Source of the DNA: a virus
DNA: 52,967 bases
IMG/VR virus record: IMGVR_UViG_3300034105_001458
Coordinates: 1 to 52,967 of that record
Reading direction: 5' to 3' (one strand)
Shown: positions 46,765 to 52,967 of the stretch, in pieces
Position numbering within the stretch: the stretch's first letter is position 1
How the letters are laid out: every line of letters begins with the position of its first letter
Program-made: the position numbers and the translations under genes
The notes under the pieces: model-generated
What the model was told of the DNA's origin: nothing
The model's database searches: none
What the model saw: the letters and a program-made list of their open reading frames with translations, nothing else

Positions 46765-48915
46765 ATGAGCTACATAATTAACAATTCAGGTGCATTTGTA
46801 AACATAAAATTAACAGACACAGGTAGAAGAAAATTAGCCGAGGGTAAATTAAACTTTACCGCTTGGGGTATTGGTGATTCTGAGTTAAATTACAACAGAG
46901 AATCGATAGTGGATAACTATCAAACCGACCCAGAATTATCTGGAACTAGTATGATACTTAGACCAGTTGATAGACAACCAAACCTAAGTTCATTTGTTAG
47001 TGTTGACGGTGTTACACCAACAAATCCATTGACAGCTAGTCAAATAAACACATTAAAAGCTATTGTGAATAATAAAGCAGCTGAAAGAGGATTCTTTAGT
47101 GCTAACACAACACATACTGAATTTAGTACATTGTTAAGTACAACATATACAGTTGATAATGGTTGTATTAGTAACTTAAATCTTACTGGTGGAACAACAT
47201 TAGAAATAGGTACTGGATTTACATATAGTGTTGGTGATTATATTTTATTAAAATTAACTAACGATACTATTGGTAATTTAGGGGTAACTGGTAATACATT
47301 ACCAATACCAACACTTTGGTATAAAATACAAGCAAGTGGTTCAACTTATGTTATAGTGGATAGAGAGTTACCAAACTTAAATTCATTTTCAGCAACAACA
47401 TGTTTTATTATTTATCCACAAGGTGAAGTTTATAGTGCATTTGGTTCATCATCAACAATTCCTTATTGGAATTCAAATACATTATCATTTGATAGTTGTT
47501 GTTATGTGTCATGTGCTGATGTTCCAGTTTGGAATATGAATAATATTTGGTGTGAAAATCTAGCTGGTATGACTGGTAGTAGTATTAATAGTACTATAAC
47601 AACACCTAATGAAAGTTATGAAAAGTTTGGTTCTTGGGAATATTTAGGACAAAAATATCCATATTTTGATTATAGTTGTTCAGTAGGTGCTAGTGGTATT
47701 ACAATTGATATTTGTGATGCACCAGGTACTTCAGTATTAGATACAGTTAGTAAATCAATATCGGTTATTCATTATACGAATAACACTATTTCAAATTTCT
47801 ACGGTGAATTCTTATTCGTTGACGGTGCAAATGGTAAAAATGTAAATGTTTACATGCCAGACTTGATGTACCATAGAAGAGATTATGCAACTGGTAGTGG
47901 GACAACTATGGGTATGACTTTCTTGGCTAGTGGTTCAACAAAATATATTACAAATACAGATATTGAATACATAGATTTAATTGAAGATGTGAGCTTGATA
48001 CCTAGTGGTGCTACACCATTAGTTATTGGTAAAGTATTCCCACAATTAAAAGTAATCGCAATACATGATGATGAAATCGTTGCTGCAATATCTTACAAAT
48101 CAAATAGAAACTGGACATTACCAGCTTTAACTGCAAGTTTATCGGCACCAACTACTTCAACTGGATTATTACCATCTCAACAATATATGTGGTTAACATA
48201 TACATTTGAAAACTCAACATTGAGTGGTTTAACAACAACATTACCATGTCAGAAATATACAATTATGGCTAATAATACATCGGCTGCAAAAGATGTTGAA
48301 TTTAGAATTAGTGGGATTGATTTATTACCTTATATGAGAAAAATCGAGGACCCAGCTTATGATGGTTTAGGTTTTTCAGCTAGAGAATTCAAAGTATTAT
48401 ACCAAATAGTTTCTGGTGGGACAAGACCATTACCAGATGCTTGGCAAGTTCATGACTTTACAAGCCCATTAATTACAGGTATATCTGGTGAAACAATTGA
48501 ACCAACATTTTTAGAGACTCAAAGTCCAACATCAGCAAACTTTAAATTAGATATGCCAACAACATCTGGTGACACAACGTTTAGTATTATTAATTCATTA
48601 GGTATGGCACCGAATACAAATCCAGATATTTTACAATTTGGTGATGAAAGATTCTTCTATGGTAATATCGATACTTATATTGGTGCTAATGTATACAAAA
48701 CAATATTTAAATTAAGTGTATCTGCTGATTTATTTAAGTATACATCAAATGTAACTAGAAGTTCAGACCCAAATACTAACCCATCAGTAATTAAAGTTAG
48801 TGAATGTGGTATATATGATAGTTCTGGTGAATTAGTTATGATTGGTAAATTTTCAAGACCAGTTAAATTAACACCAGGTAATACAATATTACTAGAGTTA
48901 TCAATGGACTTTTAA
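46765..48915 (+). CDS. Fibre or structural protein, long paralogue
   Basis: This 716-residue protein shares both ends with the 400-residue product encoded immediately downstream. The N-terminus is built on KLTDTGRRKLAEGKLNF, then GIGDSELNYN (about residues 15-45); the C-terminus is ECGIYDSSGELVMIGKFSRP and ends ELSMDF. The middle is unrelated, beta-rich and Ser/Thr/Gly-rich. This looks like a fixed attachment domain, a variable shaft or head, and a conserved end, a plan expected of tail-fibre paralogues. There is no membrane segment. It lies at the end of the structural block. The function is inferred from architecture; I recognise no named family. Confidence 0.8.
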   Translation: MSYIINNSGAFVNIKLTDTGRRKLAEGKLNFTAWGIGDSELNYNRESIVDNYQTDPELSGTSMILRPVDRQPNLSSFVSVDGVTPTNPLTASQINTLKAIVNNKAAERGFFSANTTHTEFSTLLSTTYTVDNGCISNLNLTGGTTLEIGTGFTYSVGDYILLKLTNDTIGNLGVTGNTLPIPTLWYKIQASGSTYVIVDRELPNLNSFSATTCFIIYPQGEVYSAFGSSSTIPYWNSNTLSFDSCCYVSCADVPVWNMNNIWCENLAGMTGSSINSTITTPNESYEKFGSWEYLGQKYPYFDYSCSVGASGITIDICDAPGTSVLDTVSKSISVIHYTNNTISNFYGEFLFVDGANGKNVNVYMPDLMYHRRDYATGSGTTMGMTFLASGSTKYITNTDIEYIDLIEDVSLIPSGATPLVIGKVFPQLKVIAIHDDEIVAAISYKSNRNWTLPALTASLSAPTTSTGLLPSQQYMWLTYTFENSTLSGLTTTLPCQKYTIMANNTSAAKDVEFRISGIDLLPYMRKIEDPAYDGLGFSAREFKVLYQIVSGGTRPLPDAWQVHDFTSPLITGISGETIEPTFLETQSPTSANFKLDMPTTSGDTTFSIINSLGMAPNTNPDILQFGDERFFYGNIDTYIGANVYKTIFKLSVSADLFKYTSNVTRSSDPNTNPSVIKVSECGIYDSSGELVMIGKFSRPVKLTPGNTILLELSMDF

Positions 48916-48939
48916 TAATTAAAAAAAAAACAATTAAAA

Positions 48940-50142
48940 ATGGGATTTATAAATAGTGCAACAACGATTAATATAAAAGGTAAATTAACACCTAACGGTA
49001 GACAAAGATTAGCAAATGGTGCTAGCTCATTAATTACTAATTTTATATTGGGTGATTCAGATGCCAACTATAATGTTTATAGTGGATTAACATCAGGTCA
49101 AATTCCTGATTTCTCTGGTGATAATTTCGGGTTGTCATTAAATAATGGTGGTTCTGGGTATCAATTCAGAAGTGGGTTACTTTATAGAAATGGTCAAAAC
49201 AAAAAACCAGTTCAATTAGCATCATCAATTATTTCTAGCACTCAAAAATCAACAGGTTATAACGTTTTATATTATAGTGGTGGTACATTAACTCAAAATA
49301 TTATAAATAGAAATAATTATAATACTGATGTATTAACTAATTTATTTTACTCATTTGGTTTACCAACCGATACTAGAACTGCTGAAACATATACTGGTAT
49401 TACATCAAATACAGGTGGATTTTTAGATACAGCATTAAGTGGTTTAGCATCAGAAGAAATTTTGGTAATTGGTATTGATGGTAGTCAATATGCTGAATTA
49501 ATTGATGGTAAAAGTATTAACTTACAATTAACAACAACATTAGCATCGTATAACATTTATGGTACATACGAAAATAATAATTCAATGCTAACTGACCAAG
49601 ACGGTAAAATAACAGACCAATCAAGATACTTACAACAATTTGGACCTAATAGATGTCTATTATTTAGTGATGGAATACAAAAACCAAATAATGATAGTTT
49701 ATTAAGTTGGTCAACTGGTTATTCACTACCTAAACCATATTCCATTAATAGTAAAAGACTTTGGAATTTTAAATCTAATACGGGCTCTGGTACTGTAGCT
49801 GATAAAGCAATAGGTATTGCATACTTAGATAAAGGTTTTATAGTTATCACAGAACCAACAATCGTTAGTAACTTCCCAATAAGTGGGGCAACTTCATCAG
49901 CAACAACTTTAACGTTTAATTCAGTAATCAGTTCAATTTCACAAAAAGTGACATGTATTGCTGATAGAAACGAATTCACAGTTAGTACTAACACAACATT
50001 CTCAACTAGTGATGTACCAAGAATAACTGAAATTGGTTTGTTAGATGATGCTGGTAATCTAATTGCGATTGCAAAAACAAATAGAACTTACTATAAACCA
50101 TCTGATGATATGGTTGTGTTTAATTTAACTATCGATTATTAA
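48940..50142 (+). CDS. Fibre or structural protein, short paralogue
   Basis: This 400-residue protein is the shorter partner of the 46765 product. Its N-terminus has KLTPNGRQRLANGASS, then LGDSDANYN, matching the paralogue's LTxxGRxxLAxG and GDSxxNYN pattern; its C-terminus has EIGLLDDAGNLIAIAKTNR and ends NLTIDY, matching position by position. The middle differs in length and sequence. A tandem duplication followed by divergence of the middle is the simplest reading. It starts 24 bases after its partner with a poly-A leader and no Shine-Dalgarno sequence. It is probably a virion fibre or collar protein and is the last structural gene of this block. Confidence 0.8.
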   Translation: MGFINSATTINIKGKLTPNGRQRLANGASSLITNFILGDSDANYNVYSGLTSGQIPDFSGDNFGLSLNNGGSGYQFRSGLLYRNGQNKKPVQLASSIISSTQKSTGYNVLYYSGGTLTQNIINRNNYNTDVLTNLFYSFGLPTDTRTAETYTGITSNTGGFLDTALSGLASEEILVIGIDGSQYAELIDGKSINLQLTTTLASYNIYGTYENNNSMLTDQDGKITDQSRYLQQFGPNRCLLFSDGIQKPNNDSLLSWSTGYSLPKPYSINSKRLWNFKSNTGSGTVADKAIGIAYLDKGFIVITEPTIVSNFPISGATSSATTLTFNSVISSISQKVTCIADRNEFTVSTNTTFSTSDVPRITEIGLLDDAGNLIAIAKTNRTYYKPSDDMVVFNLTIDY

Positions 50143-50198
50143 AATAGTATTTAGTTTTTATTTATGTATGTTATATTTAAATAAAATTAAATATAATT

Positions 50199-50864
50199 AT
50201 GGAATCAACAAAACATACTGATAATTTCGTACTAGGTCTAGATATATCAACTAAGACTATAGGTATCGCATTATTTGAAGATTTTGGCGAACATGGAACA
50301 TTAAGATTATTGCACCATGTTACACCAGTGGTTAAACCAAAGCCCGAAAGTAAAATGCAAGAATTGTTTGAAAAAGCAAAAATATTTGAAGAGGAATTCT
50401 TAAAAAAATACGAAAATGTTGGTATTAAAAAAGTTATCATTGAAGAACCATTACTAAGGTCAAATAATGTAAATACAGTTGCAACCTTATTACGATTTAA
50501 CGGTATTATAAGCAAAGCTATATATGATATTCTAGGTGTTATCCCAGAATATATCTCATCATATGATTCTAGAGCTTATGCGTTTCCAGAATTAAAACAA
50601 ATAAGAACACATAATAAAAAGAACGAACCTTATACTGAAAAGGAATTACTTAAAAATAATCCAGTTTTATTTGGTGGTTATGAGTGGGACATTGATAAGA
50701 AATTAGTTATTTGGGAAAAAGTATCTGAACTTGAACCACAAATAATGTGGTTACATGATAAAAATCAAAAATTAAAGAAAGAAAATTTCGATATGGCTGA
50801 TAGTTACGCATGTTGTCTTGGTTATATGTACAAAGAAGGGTTGTGGTCACAAAAAACTAAATAA
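50199..50864 (+). CDS. RuvC-like Holliday junction resolvase
   Basis: This 221-residue protein has an RNase H-fold nuclease core of the RuvC type, which cuts four-way junctions formed by recombination-dependent replication. The first strand is FVLGLDISTKTIGIALFE with catalytic D15; the second acidic residue lies in KKVIIEEPL (E82/E83); the C-terminal acidic pair is in NFDMADSYACCLGYMY (D198, D201), the DxxDA(Y)-like helix of the family. It resembles RuvC rather than T4 endonuclease VII (gp49), so the resolvase is of a different type from that of T4. Although close to the structural block, it starts the second DNA-metabolism block. A specific nuclease activity is inferred. Confidence 0.85.
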   Translation: MESTKHTDNFVLGLDISTKTIGIALFEDFGEHGTLRLLHHVTPVVKPKPESKMQELFEKAKIFEEEFLKKYENVGIKKVIIEEPLLRSNNVNTVATLLRFNGIISKAIYDILGVIPEYISSYDSRAYAFPELKQIRTHNKKNEPYTEKELLKNNPVLFGGYEWDIDKKLVIWEKVSELEPQIMWLHDKNQKLKKENFDMADSYACCLGYMYKEGLWSQKTK

Positions 50865-50876
50865 CTCACTTTAAAA

Positions 50877-50908
50877 TTTGGTTTTTAAATATATTGTTTG
50901 TATATTTG
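50877..50908 (+). promoter_or_regulatory. Bacteroidota-type promoter for the primase gene
   Basis: TTTG at 50877-50880, 20 bases, then TATATTTG at 50901-50908. The -7 box ends four bases before the ATG at 50913, identical in layout to the 16321 promoter, so the mRNA should be nearly leaderless. It also rejects the upstream TTG start at 50898, which would lie within the promoter. Confidence 0.78.
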
Positions 50909-50912
50909 CAAT

Positions 50913-51869
50913 ATGGCGAATATAATAGTTAAAATTTTAGAGAACTTTTTAGGTGACCACAAAAAACACAATGAAGACAAATGTCAAGTATCATTTGATT
51001 GTCCAGCTTGTAGTTCTGATAAGTTTTTGGACCATGGTGATGGTAAAGCTAAATTAGAAATAAACTACAAAAAAGGGGTATTTAAATGTTGGGTATGTTC
51101 GTATAAAAACAACATGCATGGTCCTATTGAAAAATTAATAAGTAGATATGGTAATAAAACCAACCTACGTGATTATATATTAGTTAAACCAGAAAGTAAT
51201 TATGAAGCTGAGTCTTACGAAGATAAAGTAGTTCATGTAGCACTACCAAAAGAGTTTATCCCTTTAACTAAATCTAATGGTTACGAACCAAAGTATTATT
51301 TTGCTATGAAATACCTAAAAGATAGAGGTATAACTGATGATATAATAAAAGAATTTAATATTGGGTATACCCATGAAGGTACGTATAAGAATAGAGTTAT
51401 AATACCATCTTATGATGAATTCGGAGATGTTAACTTTTTTGTTGCTAGGTCATTTAGCACTAGAACATTCCCAAAGTATTTAAACCCAGAAGCTGAAAAA
51501 CAATATATTATTTTCAATCACAAAAAGATAAATTTTGATGCAACCATATATTTGGTTGAAGGTCCATTTGACCATATTGTAACACCAAACTCAATACCAT
51601 TGTTAGGTAAAATACTATCACATAAGATAAAACAATTATTACTTGAAAATGCTAAGGCTGATATTGTTATTTTATTAGATGATGATGCATATGAAGATGC
51701 TATTAATATTTATAAAGAATTAGACTTTGGTGAATTAAATGGTAGAGTTAAGATATGTAAACCACCACAAGGTCACGATTCATCATCAATATTTGAAAGG
51801 TTGGGTAAAAAAGGTATAATAAAATTATTGAAGAATTCTAGAAGACTTAGTGAGGAAGAAATATATTAA
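50913..51869 (+). CDS. DNA primase, DnaG type
   Basis: This 318-residue protein makes RNA primers for lagging-strand synthesis. The zinc-binding N-terminus has C30-x2-C33 and C59-x2-C62 (FDCPAC and KCWVCS). The central region follows the DnaG plan (YLKDRGITDDIIKEFNIGYT, then FFVARSFS), and a Toprim domain is visible with its glutamate in YLVEGPFDHI (near residue 216) and the DDD cluster in ILLDDDAYED. It is short compared with bacterial DnaG but in the range of phage primases (T4 gp61, 342 residues). The ATG at 50913 is chosen over TTG 50898 because of the promoter. It ends by overlapping the convergent acetyltransferase-like gene by four bases. It probably works with the helicase encoded at 22369. 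Confidence 0.9.
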   Translation: MANIIVKILENFLGDHKKHNEDKCQVSFDCPACSSDKFLDHGDGKAKLEINYKKGVFKCWVCSYKNNMHGPIEKLISRYGNKTNLRDYILVKPESNYEAESYEDKVVHVALPKEFIPLTKSNGYEPKYYFAMKYLKDRGITDDIIKEFNIGYTHEGTYKNRVIIPSYDEFGDVNFFVARSFSTRTFPKYLNPEAEKQYIIFNHKKINFDATIYLVEGPFDHIVTPNSIPLLGKILSHKIKQLLLENAKADIVILLDDDAYEDAINIYKELDFGELNGRVKICKPPQGHDSSSIFERLGKKGIIKLLKNSRRLSEEEIY

Positions 51870-52243
51870 CCTTTTGATTTATAAGTATTACCAGTTTTTT
51901 CAGCAATACCCATTGAAACTAAACTATCCCACACTCTAGCAGCATCAGTTGATTGTTTATCATCAGAATATAAAATTTTATTTTCTTTTGATAAATCTCT
52001 AATGATATACTTATACATACCTTTACCTAAACCTTTACCCTGATACTTATCGTATAAAAGCGTTTCAAAAACTTTAAAACCATCAGGTACTGGTCTTAAT
52101 CTAAACGCACCCATTCTAACCCCATCATAAAACGGAATATACACCAATAGATTATTAACCATTGTTTTTTTTATTCTTATCTTAGAAGTATCAATTTCAT
52201 TTTCGATACCCTCCAATAATCTTGTTTTTATAAAGTCTTTCAT
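51866..52243 (-). CDS. GNAT-family acetyltransferase-like protein, antisense gene
   Basis: This 125-residue protein is the only minus-strand gene I accept. The GNAT acetyl-CoA loop is visible in LYDKYQGKGLGKGMYKYII (Q68-x-x-G71-x-G73), preceded by a beta strand (VFETLLYDK) and followed by the expected helix and a second helix, VWDSLVSMGI. It lacks the first GNAT strands in full, but the core is present. The N-terminus MKDFIKTRLLEG resembles T4 capsid-targeting peptides. The 3' end overlaps the primase stop by four bases. Its upstream region has TATTTATA read on this strand (52275-52268). The substrate, if any, is unknown; a host-protein modifier is plausible. Confidence 0.75.
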   Translation of the reverse strand: MKDFIKTRLLEGIENEIDTSKIRIKKTMVNNLLVYIPFYDGVRMGAFRLRPVPDGFKVFETLLYDKYQGKGLGKGMYKYIIRDLSKENKILYSDDKQSTDAARVWDSLVSMGIAEKTGNTYKSKG

Positions 52244-52267
52244 TTTAAATTAAAATAAGGTTTATTA

Positions 52268-52275
52268 TATAAATA
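52268..52275 (-). promoter_or_regulatory. TATTTATA motif on the minus strand
   Basis: Read on the minus strand the octamer TATTTATA lies 24 bases before the acetyltransferase-like ATG (52243), with no Bacteroidota -7 box on that strand. It is the only instance in antisense orientation, which supports the motif marking promoters. Confidence 0.4.
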
Positions 52276-52306
52276 TTGCAATGTAATTTAAAATTAAGTA
52301 TATTTG
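52276..52306 (+). promoter_or_regulatory. Bacteroidota-type promoter for the nuclease gene
   Basis: TTG at 52276-52278, 20 bases, TATATTTG at 52299-52306, followed by CAAT as at the two near-leaderless genes. Here the ATG comes 21 bases after the -7 box, leaving a short leader of about 12-18 bases. Together with the antisense TATTTATA it makes a divergent promoter region. Confidence 0.78.
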
Positions 52307-52326
52307 CAATTAAATAATAAATAATC

Positions 52327-52967
52327 ATGGCAAAAATTTGGGAAGGACCTGTATACTTAGAACCTATTGAACACGTTTACATTCATAGAGAGACAGGTGT
52401 TAAGTATACATCAGTAACAAAAGTTTTAAGTAGTGTTGAACCACATTTCGATAGTGATTCGATTGCTGAGGCAATTGTAAAGCAAGCTGATAACAATAAG
52501 CAAGAAAGGTATATCGGTATGACCAAAATTCAGATACTGGATTACTGGCAAATGCTAAATGATACTGCGAATGAATATGGTACACACGTTCACGAAACTA
52601 TTGAAGAGTATTTGTTAAATGATAAGTGGTTTTTCCCTGATAATGATTTACAGAAAAAAGTTATTCAAGAGTATGAAAGAATGAAGTTTGATGAGGGTGC
52701 TACTATTTGGCCAGAAAGGATAATGTTTTCTTCTGAATACAAATTAGCTGGTACATCGGATTTAATTATTGACATTGATGATGAATTTTTTGATGTTGGT
52801 GACTGGAAAACGAATAGAGAGTTTAACTTCTTCAATAACTTTGGGTTTAAGACGCTTTTAAAGCCATTTGAGCACATGCAAGACTGTCAGTACTCAATAT
52901 ATTCATTACAGCTAAGCACATACGCTCTAATGTACGAAATGGAGTTCCCACATAGAAAGTGTAGACA
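52327..52967 (+). CDS. PD-(D/E)XK nuclease, RecB-like, 3' end cut by the window
   Basis: At least 213 residues are encoded and the gene runs off the window, so it is partial. It matches the RecB/Cas4-like PD-(D/E)XK superfamily of DNA exonucleases: GTHVHETIEEYL (H89, E90), then SSEYKLAGTSDLIIDI with D145, then GDWKT with D159 and K161, and the downstream QLSTYALMYE (Q195, Y199). This order is typical. Phages use such enzymes for recombination end-processing or DNA degradation. A host-type promoter with a short leader drives it. Which substrate it cuts cannot be told. Confidence 0.85.
   Translation, partial: MAKIWEGPVYLEPIEHVYIHRETGVKYTSVTKVLSSVEPHFDSDSIAEAIVKQADNNKQERYIGMTKIQILDYWQMLNDTANEYGTHVHETIEEYLLNDKWFFPDNDLQKKVIQEYERMKFDEGATIWPERIMFSSEYKLAGTSDLIIDIDDEFFDVGDWKTNREFNFFNNFGFKTLLKPFEHMQDCQYSIYSLQLSTYALMYEMEFPHRKCR

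Noticed and set aside
50898-50912. TTG start of the primase at 50898
   Set aside because: It would place the first codons inside the promoter -7 box; the ATG at 50913 fits the promoter and the paralogous layout at 16321.

Overview
The window looks like part of the genome of a large, strictly lytic T4-like contractile-tailed phage (possibly a jumbo myovirus) that infects a Bacteroidota host, most likely a flavobacterium. The phage call rests on a T4-type core set: a gp32-like single-strand binding protein with the T4 zinc site, a UvsX/RecA recombinase, an RNase H/FEN nuclease, a DnaB/gp41 helicase, a DnaG-type primase, class Ia NrdA/NrdB, and gp25-like and gp6-like baseplate proteins. The host call rests on promoters of the Bacteroidota type (TTG, 20 bp, TAnnTTTG), A/T-rich leaders almost without Shine-Dalgarno sequences, and SprB-like repeats, a family typical of gliding flavobacteria, in a virion protein. 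The DNA is very A+T rich and tightly packed. All recognised genes are on the + strand except one small acetyltransferase-like gene. I see no tRNA, integrase, transposon or CRISPR array.

Layout. 1-16285: tail and baseplate-hub block, with a 5'-cut unknown gene, a tape-measure candidate, a 1776-residue baseplate-type protein carrying a WD40 propeller and an OmpA-like domain, a LysM/gp53-like small protein, and a 2221-residue hub protein ending in an M15 peptidase and a tail lysozyme. 16321-18329: four genes without a recognised function, including a 58-residue one, followed by a terminator. 18330-27337: replication and nucleotide block (gp32-like, UvsX, FEN nuclease, unknown, helicase, NrdB, NrdA), bounded by terminators on both sides. 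27392-50142: second structural block (gp25-like, gp6-like, a membrane protein, then eleven mostly unrecognised and often very large virion proteins). 50199-52967: a second DNA-metabolism block (RuvC-like resolvase, primase, antisense GNAT, and a PD-(D/E)XK nuclease cut by the window end).

How it works together. The structural blocks plausibly build a contractile tail tip that recognises the cell surface (adhesin-like repeats), may anchor to peptidoglycan (OmpA-like domain) and cuts it (M15 peptidase and lysozyme). The replication block supplies recombination-dependent replication and dNTPs. Two promoter-like motifs seem to divide the work: TAnnTTTG with a -33 TTG lies before three DNA-metabolism genes and one unknown gene, while TATTTATA lies before several structural genes and the antisense gene. 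The second class is only a hypothesis, because the DNA is so A+T rich.

The most unusual items are the WD40 plus OmpA cassette inside a baseplate protein, with near-identical DNA repeats; the SprB-like repeats in a virion protein; a 28-bp inverted repeat just inside the near-leaderless gene at 16321; a repeated A/T-rich leader before gene 32 that may be a translational operator; and a GNAT-like protein whose N-terminus resembles a T4 capsid-targeting peptide.
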